Shown here piece by piece: positions 1 through 12,900 of a stretch of 64,000 nucleotides of DNA; the first letter of the stretch is position 1; every line of letters starts with the position of its first letter. Made by a program: the position numbers and the translations under genes. The notes below the pieces were generated by a model. That model worked only from the letters and a program-made list of their open reading frames with translations, made no database searches and was not told the DNA's origin. The DNA lies in contig NMRA01000001.1 of assembly GCA_002633005.1 (NCBI GenBank), positions 901,755-965,754 on the forward strand. The letters run 5' to 3'. This stretch comes from Phoronis australis. Its lineage: Eukaryota > Phoronida > Phoronidae.

Positions 1-786
1 GTGGTTTAGTGCTGGGAAAGGTGTTTTGGGCAGGCTTGGAAGCCTGACTGTAGTTTATTTCTTGTTTTGTCTTAGCTACTTGCTCATTTTGAGTGCATTA
101 GTTTCATTTCGGGTCAAGTGGTTAGGACGATCTTGGAATTGATCAGCACGTCAGCTCAAATACTAGTGATCGTTTTTAAACTGAGCTTTGCATAAGACTT
201 GTGATTGTAGTCATTTAAAAATGATAAAAATTTATTATTTCTTTGTATTAGTATGAATGATCACTGCAGACACTTGTTTGCATATGCATAGAATAGGTAC
301 CCTACATATGACTCTAGTGTACCTAATACTTTATGCATATCATATTTCTTGTTTGTGCCGAATACTTTGAAACTTATTACACCCTCTTTTGACGATTTTC
401 ATTGCCTAATTTCTAATTTTGATTAGTGAGTGGACCGACTGATTTATTTAACATTGACTGGCCATAAAATACAATGCAACACACTAATAGACAGACACAT
501 AGACATATAAACTAAATTAAGTAAGACTAATAAGTCTAACCTTTAAGTAAAAAATAAAGAGGCGTTTTTAACAGAACCACATACTGTTTAAAAATTTGGC
601 CACAACTTTTGTCTTACTCAGATAAAGGGTTATTTCTGGACTTGAAAGAATAGAATTGCTGCCCGACACTGAACTCACAAAGTTGGAATTGGTCCCTTGC
701 CTGAACACTAGATGGAGTTATCAGTCTGTTAAGCTACTGAGCATAGAGTGAATGTCCCACTGCAATACTTGACATCCCTGTTTTAG
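1..786. other. RALGAPA: Left-edge intron of RALGAPA
   Basis: AT-rich sequence without an exon I can support. It ends in the acceptor ttttag at 781-786. The missing upstream exons should encode the N-terminal helical part of the protein. Confidence 0.7.
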
Positions 787-903
787 TCATCTACAAGGCC
801 GCTGTTCATGTTGGAGCCAGACAATGAGGCGGAAGTCAAACCAGCCATGTCCGCAGTGAGCCAGTTAAAGCGGGAGGAAGTCGGGACAGTGGAAAAACCT
901 TTG
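787..903 (+). CDS. RALGAPA: RALGAPA exon 1 of window (39 codons)
   Basis: Phase 0 at both ends; acceptor ttttag, donor gtgagt. The reading [11 protein letters not shown] matches the human EKPLFMQEPEE segment, which closes the N-terminal conserved region. The rest is a charged linker ([14 protein letters not shown]). Confidence 0.88.
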
Positions 904-3900
904 GTGAGTTTTCAGAACCCATTAGTTGTTGCTGGCTAGTGTATAGTAGTGGTGTTGTACCTCAATGCCATGATATTACGTCAGGTAGTTTATTTAATAG
1001 TCTATGCAATGAGTTATGGGAAATCTTGAATACGTGCGGATGTTGTTTTATTGAAAATTTGTAGCTCTTTCTTCCTTTACAGCTGGGATGGGTTCCATTG
1101 ACCCAAAAACTTGCGAAATCACAATCGGTATCATGCAAGACTTTGAGAGATATCGCCATGCATTACTGACAAACCGCGTGATTATATACTACTGCTTTAC
1201 TTGCAAAGTTCTTGTGTGAACGTAACGTAGTCTTGGTTGGAACATAAAATACTAACGCGTAATCTCTATAGTTAAGCAGTTTGTGGCAAACCAAGCTAAA
1301 AGTGGATTTGTCACTTCAACCTCAAAGAGGAGGGACCTTCCTGTCATTATCAGTTCTGCGATTAAAAAGTATAACGATAACCTGTTACCTTGCAGATACA
1401 GTCATGTGTTTAAAATGTGTTTTCTGCTTTTAGAATGGTTCCGAGTCCAAGCTGGCTGTGGACAATGACTCGTTTCCTCGACTGCGCAACAATTCTTATG
1501 TAGGTGCAATAGGGGAGAGTCCCCGCCATGGTGCTGAGGACACAGCGTGCAATGTGAAGGCTGGCCTTCAGAAAACACTTCAGGTAAGAGTGATCGAATG
1601 TTCTGGGTTGCAACTTGTCAGGCATATTGTAGGTTGCATATAAGGTTATAACGTGCTGTTTTGTGTCCTATTTTATCGATTTGCATTTTTGCCAGTTCTG
1701 AATCTTCTTTCTTCTCTCTCTTCCAAAGGTTTTCGTCTCGAGCGCTGCCAATGTCTTTCTACTTGACACGGGAGATTCTGTAGATGATCACCAGGTGGAT
1801 CTGTGTAAGCGTGTATTGAGTCTTTACCGCTACCTGGTGATGAATCTACCCCAGGAGCAGCAGACATGGTGAGTGCACTGGGAAGCAGACGACTTTTGAT
1901 CCATGATGGTGGACTTCATGACATCTAACTGATGGAGTGCATTATGTTGTTATTATTGTGTTGAGAATGTTGACATGAAAAAGCTTTTAGTAGACATGTT
2001 TTTTATTCTTCTGAGGTGAGACAAACCAGGTGAATGCTTCGATGATTTTGTAAATTAGGAATTTTACGTGGATTCGTTTTTATTGTATAGACTCTGATAT
2101 CTGTTGCTGTAAAATTGGTGAAATTTTTAACTGTTACAATAATTATAGTTGCTATGCATAGACTGACGGTTACTTAAAACCAAGTGTTGTGCTGGTTTAC
2201 CTGACATTTAAAAAAATTTGGGTGTTTTTAGAGTAAATACTGACCAAATGACAATACACATTGAACTATTTTGTGCTAAAAATGAGCAAGCATTGTATTA
2301 AAAAGATGTTATTGTCATCTCTGCAGGGAGCAGCTGCTTCTGGTACTGTTGAGGATCACCAAATCTGTTCTTAAAGAAACACCGCCAACCAAGCGTGATG
2401 AATGCCTCGGTGGTCGACTGGCCACGGGCTTGTTTCAGGTAATAGCCCTTCAATGGTTTAAAGTCCCACACATGCTAATATGGTCTAGGCCTAAGTCGTA
2501 AACTTAGGTGAAGATTGCTCTTTACTTTAAAAAGATTATAAAGGTTTTCTTTTCACTCAGCACGAGATCGTTTGCCTTGATGTGAACGTTTTTGGCCGTT
2601 CATGTCTTTGGCCAGTCTCAGAACAGCAAATCCAGCAAATCCCTTTAGGAGATGCCACTCACCTGAAACTCACTCAGTTATCAGTTTGAGAGGGACCGCA
2701 GTTGTGGACGGCTGAAGATGCTCGCTTTGCTTAATTTCTGATCTTTGTTTAATGAGGTCTTCACGCACATTGTGTTAAGATTGAAATTATGGAGCTGTTT
2801 TGTGTTTGCTTAAAAGCTAGGGAGGGTATTCTATTTGTATTTATTTCTCAGGAATATATGTGGGTTTTCTGTTTTAATGGACATCTTCAGTCTCGACCGA
2901 GTATTTTATAGCAGTATTGGGTAATGGTCGGTTATAATGTGCCCGCATTTTGAGAACCAGTTTTCTCCACTGAATAATGGGCATCAAACTGCTTTTCAAA
3001 ATGTTATATCTGGCTATTGCCTAGTATTGTGTCACAGAGTTGTTGAGAGATCTTTACAAGCGTGCTCATTCAGTTGTTTGTGCCCAGTCACACCAAGGTA
3101 GACAATCAATTCAATTGGTACAATCTCGTTAAACAGGACAAAATCCGAGCGGGAACCGACTAAGTGTTGTAGAACCTGATTACGGAACCCAGTGGTGGTG
3201 TTCCACTCGAGTTATGATTTTGCTCATAGTTGCTCATTTATGTCAAGACAAGCTTGGACATTCACAGACAACATTTAATGTGACAGGGCCCTAGGGCAGG
3301 CTGTTTGCAGTTTGGGCCTTTTGTACTTTGTGGTCTGTGTTCAACAATTTGGGAAACTGTCTAAACAGAGATGCTAGTGTTTGAAATGTGGTGGGTGAAT
3401 ACTTTCAGCACAGTTTAGAGCCAGAACCCTAACTGTGCCAACTCACCCACCTAGAGAAAATGGTCATGCCATATCGGATTCTTCAAGTTTTAGAACTGAT
3501 TGGTCGAGGGGCCACACATACTATGCTATCTTCTTTTGAGTGCTCAAGAATTTATAAACCTGTACTCTGCCAATTAAGCCACTTTCTGCAGCTATAAAAC
3601 TTGTCTTAACTTGCTTCTTACTCGGGTGAGAAATGGTTTCAGGACTGAATTGACAATTGTTATTCCTGGAGACCATGCGCGTCGCGTAAAATGACACAGG
3701 TTGACGAGTCAATCCGCTTGAGTCTGGCCTCAAACAGTAACGAACCGTGCAAGCCTCTCAAACTTGAGACGGTAATAAGTTGGAAATAAATCCATAGAGA
3801 CAAGTGGTCTAAATCAAAAGGCATTCTTAACGGACAGGTTGGTTTATAGTAGATATAACTTGTAGTAGGATAAGGTTTGTTTAGGTTTTACACTGCTTTT

Positions 3901-6900
3901 CAGACTCTCATTGTCACTTGGATCAAGGCCAACTTGAGTGTGCATGTATCCTCCTCTCTCTGGGATCACCTGCTGTCAGTCTTATCTTCACTGACAGAGT
4001 GGGAGGAGCTTATAAAAGAGTGGGCGGTGAGTTGAGTGATTGACTGCTGTGGCTAAATTGCTAATCAAATTATTCAGCCAAATTGTGCATGTCTTAAGGC
4101 ATTTAGTAAATACTAGCTAGACCTTGTTACTTTCAAACCCATCTTTTGTTTTGATGCAAAATGTAAAATATTTTGAATATCTGTCAAAACCAATATAGTG
4201 ATCTGCAAGTTGCCAAATCGAGGTCAGACATTGTAGAAATGAATTATTAAAAGGAAAAAAAAAATCGTGGAATTAAGAGCCAAAACAAAGGGTTAAAGCC
4301 TGTAACATGATTACCAATTAGCAAAGGCTTCATATAGAATGCTGCATGTGGTTTTGGTTTGTCCAGGGGTTACTAAAATAAGAAAATGTTCAATGTCCTT
4401 TGCCAGTCATCACAGTGCTGTTACCAACTTAATCAGCTTTGTCTTTATTTTTTGCCATTGATTTTTATATTTTTTAAAATTTAGTCATAGCTAAGAATTC
4501 ATGGAATATACTAGACAATACATGGAGAAGGTTTTAACATTCTTTGCTTATTTTAAGTTGTTAAAATATCTTGTGTCAAAGTGGATGGTTTGGAATGAAG
4601 GAAGTTAGTTCTCATGCTTTTTGTAACAACGTAAGTTAATGATAATTATTGAAGTGTCAGACTGGATTTTCATCGGGATTGTTTTCATTCTCCTTGCTTG
4701 GTTTAACATAGATCAAGTTCTGTCCATGCAAATATGCATGGCGCCATGGAAACCAAGAAAATTTTAGCAATTACATTGTGGCTCAAAGCCTTTGTGTGAT
4801 CCTTGCTAACGTATTCACTGATTCTACAGAAAGCCATGGACACTCTGACAAAGATACTGGCCAAACAGGTGTATAACCTTGACCTTCAAGACCTCCCGCT
4901 TGACCGCTTCACCACTCAGAAGGAGAAGCGGAGACGTGCCCAAGCCAACCAACATCTTAAAGGTGCGTTTGGGGCTGGAACGTCCTTATCCTCGATTTGT
5001 GTTTTGTGTTGGCTCAATGAAAGTGAATGCAGAAATGAATGGGAGGGGAAATTGATTGTTTTGCCCATTTTGTTACTTAGGTATCGTCGAATCCGTAGTT
5101 GATAATGGCTGAGGAAACAATAATACGAGACACGTTTCTAAGATGGCAGTGGATTTGTATTTTTAGTAAAAACAAAACCTAAAATCTTGGTTACCCCTTG
5201 TGTATGATTGATGAGCCATCTAGGCACTTTGTTACTACTGCTTGTGAGTCTCGAAATTGACACGTTTCAATAAGCTCAGTAATACTATTATTGAAAGCAC
5301 ATAGGAAATAAGGGGGTGCTATAAATGTACCAGATAGCTGATAAATTCATTTTCCAATGCCCAGGTTTTTCATGAGTTTGTGGCCGATAATTGGTCAAGT
5401 TCCTATTCAGCCTTGCTGTATCCATTTATTGGATCATTTGGGTGTTAAGCACTCCCTGACAATGCATTGACAATCTTACAGATAACCAACCTGTGAAACC
5501 AACTGCTAAAATGATAATTGTATAATTATTCTACTACAGCTGCACAGCTGAAGAACCACAAAAAGAACACACTTAGTCACGGCTGGAGCCGTTTTGACAG
5601 CAATGTTCCCGCATACAGCCGCCTGGTACCGAAGTCTTCAGTGTCCTCTGGTAACCATAACAACGAAGTGGACGCTGAAACCAGGAGTGAAGGTTTGCAT
5701 TCATTTGACACCAGTTCTTGTACTGTCAGTTGAAAGTGCTATATATCTGTCTTCAGTTGTAGGCACAAATTTTTGACTGAAACCATTGAATTTTTGTTAT
5801 AAAAGTGGTTTAGATTTGTTCCTCAGTCAGATTGGAGGTCATTTTTAAGCTTGAGAAGACTGATAATTGATGGTTTCAGACCATCGTGTCACTGACAGTA
5901 CAGGTCATTTCAAAGTCAAATCATGATCTGAAGGCACAACAAACCTCCACTGATTTCTTTGTTCTAAGCTAGAAATCACTTCTTGAAGAAGTTATGAATT
6001 CATTTAGACCATAGCTTCAAGTGGCCTAAATTATGTGTTAGCTCCTTAAATGTTTTGTAGCAGATTTTAGATTGCCAATTCCGGGCCGAATATCGTCCAC
6101 ATTCCCATCTCAAAAACATGTAAATGAAGCAAAATTACACCCACCAGGTCCATGTTGTTTCCCAGTTTAAAGCGTCAATTTACCACAAATCTGTGCTCTG
6201 GTATGCACACGCATATTTTTCAGATTCGAAGAAACATTAATGTTAGCTCATCATTTGAACTGGTGTTTAAATCGCTTGAAAGTCATCAATCTGACAGTTT
6301 GGATATCTTGATATTTTGTTTTCAGGAGATGCTGATATGACCTTGACTCGACAAAGGTCGTTTAGTGGTCATCTGTCACTCACTGATTTACCCACGCCCC
6401 CTGAAAATCTCATTCGCTCAAGTAGCGACAGTGATCTGGCCAGCTCCAGTGAGCGCCTACTCAAGGGTAAGCTGAAGGCGATTTCCCAAATTCTATGAAA
6501 TGATTTGATCTTCTATAATGATTGAAACTGGTGCTGTCTATGTAAAGTTTTCTGTGTTGGAAGTTATATTAATTAATAATGTTTTTCTGTTTAGTGATTT
6601 TCAGATTACTTTCAGCATGTTTGGTACTCAAATGTTGTCATATATGACATTGTAATTAATAAAAAAGACTAGCCATGGCGGCTACAGCTTTCTGAAGAAA
6701 ATTAGTGGCCTGGCTTATTGTAGACATGTTTCTGCGACGATTTGTTTTATTGGCAACTTCATGAGTGTTGCGCTGACTCGGTCGGATTGAAAAACCAAAA
6801 CAAGACTTCAGACAGTCGTCATTATATTGTGTTCACTGAGGCATTGTGCCAGAATTTTCCCCTTTTACTGTATTTATGGTATTTCCTAATTGTTTTGTGC

Positions 6901-9900
6901 TTTGTGTGTTTAAACGACTCTCCTTATCAAAAATACACTTAAATGATATAATGAAAAATGAATGCTTGTAACTTTATGGTGATTTTTGAATTCTTAAATG
7001 TAACATAGAAGCTAACTGGAGCTTTTCACTTTTCACAACAGCTGGCACCACCAGTTTCCAGGATGCCATCCATGTGCCAACAACAGAATTGACTGAAGAT
7101 AAAGCTGTGATAAGTATGTGTCCTGACACGGGTTTGACTTTGAATTCTCTGTTCTAGCAGGAGGGTCCAGTGAGATTTGAATGTGCCACCTTGAGAACAG
7201 GAAGTGGACACTCAACCCACTGAGTCACACTGCCTCCTCTTGTAGTAACTAAGTATTTAACATGAGTTACCATTCAAAGTATGCTTTAATGTGTAGTGAA
7301 ACTCAAAGTGTGCTAGGGTGTTTATAACTTTGAAATTTTTAAGCTTTTCAACTGATTTACTTTGGCCTTTGCTTGTGTCCACAACGGGATAAGACACTTC
7401 ATACAAACTGTTTCACCACTCTAGACACCTTAGGAAGGGAGTCTGCTGAAGACCAGGAGGTCGCTAGTGTCACCACTGTTTCCACGGTAACCGATGCCAT
7501 CAGCCTGGACAGCGTGGACAGCAGCCATTTTCCTGAGATGGTGTTCGGCCAGGACCGGTCCGATTCGGACACGTTACCGAGAGGTTTGTGCACATTGACT
7601 GACCAAACAACACACCGTGACTGACCAAGCAACACACCGGTGAAGTAGTTCACCTGTCACTGTTAATAGTGTTGGTGGAGCAGATGGTTTGCAGTTAAAA
7701 GGGATGTAAAACTGCATTCCATCACCAAAAAACTTAGGCTGCTTACTGTTATGAAATTGGTCTCAAGTAGTCCTTCAGTCAAAATAGTGTGATTCCTGGG
7801 TTCAGAAAGGACTGACAATTGGTAAGGCTTTACAAGTTGACTTGTTGTGGCGTGCAATTTTATTAGGTGACCACAGCCTCTAGAAATAATTGTCAGTTCT
7901 TTGTCAGACCAAAAATCACTTCTCATCTGAGAAAGGAACAAGATGAGACATTTTTTGTTGCAGTAAGGGGCTTGAAATCAATCAAAATAAGTTTGTTCAA
8001 CGGAGAGCGGGGTCATTGCTGCTTCAGAGAGATATGGAGCGTTCACAAATGGGGCACAACTAATATGATCATGGCAGTGTCAGAACGTGCGTGTATTTCC
8101 ATTGCAAGGGTTTGTTTCAGTTTGGAATCAGTTGGAAGTAATGATTCCCATCTGCAAGCGAAACAATAGCATCATTCTCTGATTCGCACTTAGCCTTCTG
8201 AAAACACACACCACAAGCCTTCTGCAAACCAGTCTCGTTCACTTGCTTAAGTTCAATTCATTACTTCATTCACCACCACTTCTGCGTAGAATAGTTTTAA
8301 TTACGGGGTATAGTTAAGCTAATCCCTCTGTACACGAGACCAGTATTTTAATCATGTCATTTTTAACCATCTCTCTAATGAACCTTTCTGCTTCAATTGT
8401 CACATGACAACGCATTCTTCATGAAATGTGAAGTTGAACAATGTTTTCAGTAAAGCTAAGTGTCTCAAAGCGACAGCTTTGCTTGAGCTTTGCTGCAGCT
8501 GCTTGCAAAATTAGCAAGGGTGTCATGTTATGATTTCCAATAATAGGAAAGGCATTGTTTGCTTTTTATTATTGGTTGTTTTTAGTTCAAGGCATCGTGG
8601 TTAAGAAGTTTTTTGATCATAATTATGTTGTAAAATAAGTGTTAATTCTAAATCTTTTGTTCTGATTTTCGGATGATGTTATTTTGTTAATATAACTTTG
8701 ATTTTCTCCGTGGTTGTGGGTGACTCCATTAACTGCATCTTGCACGGTCTTGTCAATTGTCCCTTTTAGGCAGAACGCTAACAAGCGAAAATTGTGACAT
8801 CATGGATGGCGAAAATCGAACTATTTTACTTCCCATTGTTAAAATTCAATCATCGACTTCAGTGGGTAAAACCATCATGTCCGACAGTAGTGGCATAGAT
8901 TGTGATATCTCTTCATTGGTGCCGTCCTCATCAGCAGACGCCTCACTGGATTCCATTAGACTTTCACCACATTCCCTCCCGCACTCAACGCCACTGGTGT
9001 CCAACTCTTACGCAGAGGATCCATCGCATGATTGGACTGGCCCTTCACCAATTTCAATGGAAAATAGCACCATTGCCAGCGGTGAAGATGGTGACAATAC
9101 TGCTGCTACACCTTGTGTGATCAAGAGTGATTCCATGGCCGATGGCAACAATTACACGTCAAACAGTAAGGAAGTCAGTGGTGATGGGAGCGATGAAGAA
9201 AACGATGATGAAGATGATGACAACCAGGCAGAAGACGGAACGCCAGCCATAACTCTGGCGGAGCTGGAATCTCTTTTGGACGTTCTCGACGAAACCAAGT
9301 CTGCAAACAACTCTCTGTTGGAAGGTATTTTGGCGTGATGTCTCCATACACCTTTTGCTTCTGTCCGTTAACGAAACTTCATTGGCAGTGGCACGAAGTA
9401 ACTGGCAGTGTTCATTTCGACTTGTGCTCATTGCGTGAAAAATGAACTCCACTGTCCGTATTTTGTGCATTTGACTTGCATTTTGTTGTAAGTTGTTGTT
9501 TTATGTTGTGAGATGTGTTGTTGTGTCTTACGTTCTTAGTGTCCACGATTGTTGGACTCAATGTTTCCTGCTGCTTACAACCATCAAAATAGCTAACTGC
9601 AGATTTGTTAATTGGTCATTGGCCTAAGCAACACTGCTTTGCATGATAATGCTTTGCTTGCAACACTAATTTACGACTTTGTTTTGCTTACCTGTCTTGC
9701 ATCTTTTGCTTATTGACCTGCATGGCTTGTTGTGTGACTCTATAGGTTGGGAGGAGGAATACTGTCTTCACATAAGTGTTGACGACAGTGCGTTTGGATC
9801 GGCACCCAATAGCAGTAATCACCTGACTATTAACCATCAAGGTAAATTGCGCACTCACCTGATCGCTTTTGGTCAGCTGGTCGAGAAATAACTGGACCAT

Positions 9901-12900
9901 TGTGTTTTAGCTCTTGTCACTCTTCCATGTGTTGTCTGTCAGCTGATGGCTAGTTAAGGCTGACAGTGAACCTTTCAAACTCAAGCGGGTATTTTGTGGG
10001 AGGCTTTAACACAATTTTACTTAGTAAGAGAATAAACTAAGCTTTCAAAATAAAACAAAAATTATTTGCAGATGTATGTGACATGATGGAATGTTGTAAT
10101 GTTGTCGATGCTTTGCGCTGACTCAGTCTGTGTTACTGGGCTTGTATGCGTGTTACTTGGATATATACTAGAGTAGAAATGCATTCTTTCTTTGAACGAA
10201 GCGGCGTATAGGGCAATGTGCAGTTTGGGAAGCTAGTACATTTTTGGCATTTTCTTAGAGTCGTAAATCACAGTAATGTCCGTTTGTTGCCATTGCTTTG
10301 CTTGCTGTTGCATCATGCATTGTTTTAATATTGGCATGTGTCTTTGGTTCAGGCATGAATACTTTTACATGTAGCCGTATCCATTGTGTATTTTTTAGAA
10401 AATTTGATACGTTTATTTTGCACAGAAATCATATTACTAATGAATACGGCGGGGATTGGGTGGCCCCGTTGTGTATGGTTCAAGGAATGTTTGATTTTAA
10501 TTTTAAAAAAAATTCGGTCTCAAACCTTAGAATATCCAAAGGTATACTTTGCCTGCTACTTTCATGCACATGATGACAAGAACACTCTCCAATGTAATTG
10601 GCATCCTCTACAAAGTACAAAATTTTATGTGGGTGCATATTCCTTCTCCACCTTCCAGCTTCCCAGACTCCGTCACCGGTGTCGCTAGCGTCCAAGCAGA
10701 GCTCACGCACAGGCTCGCCCGTCAACAGTCTGGCGGATGACGTCAAAGTGACACCAGACCGTGAGAGTCTACAGATTGACCTGGTGATGGATGCAGACAG
10801 GACATTGACAGAGACACCTGTCAGGAACTGTAAGTGAGGTGTTGAACTGTGGGGAGTAGCTATGTGTGGGAGGGGGGGGTCATTCCTTTGTAGATTGGTG
10901 GGTAAATGTTTGACTTCACCAAATATCAATGTCATTTTCAGCTGAAATGAGCCAGAAAAAGAATCTGCAGGCGGAATTCTCTGTCGTGGTAGGGAATTGG
11001 TATTTTAACTGTTGAGTACTGTACATCATGCAGTCAAATTTGTCAAGGACCCGTAAGATAATCGTTACTTGGGCCGAGATGAGTGTACTGCCATGTCCAT
11101 GGTTTACTATGTGTACCGGTACTTAAGTACTGAGGTGTAGTCGTGGTCATTAGTCATTGTCCATAATTTATGTGCTATGTGACTTACAGTTTCCGCATTA
11201 GAATCCTTTTGTCAAGATCGGGAAATTGAGACGTGAAGTGCCTGAAATAGTTCTGTACGTTATTTTGGTGACTGCTGTGCGTCAGTTTCACGTGTTGTCT
11301 CTTTCAGCTATTTACATCAGCAACAACACTACCAGCGGTGCAGATGAGAACAAGAGCGTGCTCGCCGGTGGTGCCATACAGGGCTGGTCACCAGAGGTCG
11401 CCGTCATCCTGTGGCGGAGAATGCTGGGCTCACTCGGCGACATCAACAACGTGGGCAAACCTACTGTGCATGCCAGTGTGTACGAGTATTTGTGTGATCT
11501 GGTCGAGGTCCTGCTGAAAGTATGTCCTGGCTTTTTGTCTCACCCTATGATTTGTTTCAACGTCGGAATCGTTTGCATATAAAGTTCAAAGAACGTTACT
11601 TACTTGTGACCGTTATCCCGTACCTTAATGTAAATTGCAAGACACGAGTAATGTTAGACTCTGTTTATTAATAAAATATAGTATGATTAACACTCATTAC
11701 AATTAGAGCTGTTATTAATAGGAATCATGGCTAAGGTTTTGTTCTGTTGGATGGGTTTGGAAAACAACTTTTAATATAAGGTCATCACATGCAAAATATT
11801 AGATTCTAAGTTGTCATTAACTGTAATTCTTGCTTTTCATCTTAAAAGGCATTCCTGAAGTGTAGCGACAATAGAAATTATAGAACACATTGCAATAAGT
11901 AGTTTCAGTCATCAACAATAGAAATTATAGAACACATTGCATCGAGTAATTGACGAGGTAAGTGAGCCCAAGTGTAACAGATTTACGTGACCCACGTGTT
12001 GCAGATGCATGATAACCTGGCCATCTCCCCGGACAACTCGTCATCGCCCGCCATGCCAGAACTCATTCCTCCCATTCTATGGATGGCCACCTGGTGTTTC
12101 CAGGTGAGTTTGTTTGAATGAGATGATAGTGTGCTTGGAACAGCCATGTTATAGTGCCACTGAATATAGTAGCCGTAAGTATGTTGAGAGCGCTTTCAGA
12201 ACCCTGAAAATCGTTAACTTTGAACTAAAACGAGTCGAGGCAGATTCACAAGTTTGAAATAAACCCGCTGTCATACTTCAGCCATGGGAAGTGGGATATA
12301 TGTTAACTTGCCTCTCGAATTAGAAGTTGATTTCTTCTGTCACACACGGAACCACAACAAAAGAATGGAATTCACAGATGCGACAGACAGGTGTGTAAAC
12401 ATTCCATTTATCTGGAACTCATTCACCATTATTTTTATTTACACCCCACGTCTTCAAGATCTCTCTGAAAAAGAAAAAAATTCTAGTTATAGAAAGGACC
12501 GAAAAAAATTGATGTCTAGGTAGTGTGTAGTCTAACTCGTAAATTGGTTTACTGGTGTTCACTGGACACACAATATCACTGTCAAAAGTATAGGGTTCAT
12601 TTTGGCCATTGCTAGATTATATAAAAGATTTTTGTTTACTAATTAAGCATTAAAGCTAATTGCTTGGTTCTTACCCCAGGCTCTGGAACTGCCCAGTGAC
12701 TACAAGAGTGGTCAGCTGTTAGCCTACCGCCTGCTTTGCATCATGGCACTGCACCGGGATGGCGCCATGTTGACCGACGACCACATTGGTCAGTTCTTCC
12801 GTCACCTGCACTACGGCCTGGTCAGCACAGATCAAGATTTCATCAATACTTTGGTGCGGCACGCCTCCCCGAGGATCAATGCGGTACCACTGCTAGGGTC

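Larger units (their letters stand above)
904..8769. other. RALGAPA: Introns among exons 1-11 of the RALGAPA window
   Basis: These introns of 0.1-1.5 kb are AT-rich and CpG-poor. Apart from the tRNA-like SINE at 7140-7245, I see only short diverged repeats. One is a motif around AATCACTTCTC, seen near 7905 and 32168 and in reverse near 3635. No further exon is supported. Confidence 0.6.

Noticed and set aside
7663-8169. Open frames of 92 and 100 codons in the intron before the large exon
   Set aside because: Both strands are open by chance, there is no homology, and part of the block belongs to a dispersed repeat.
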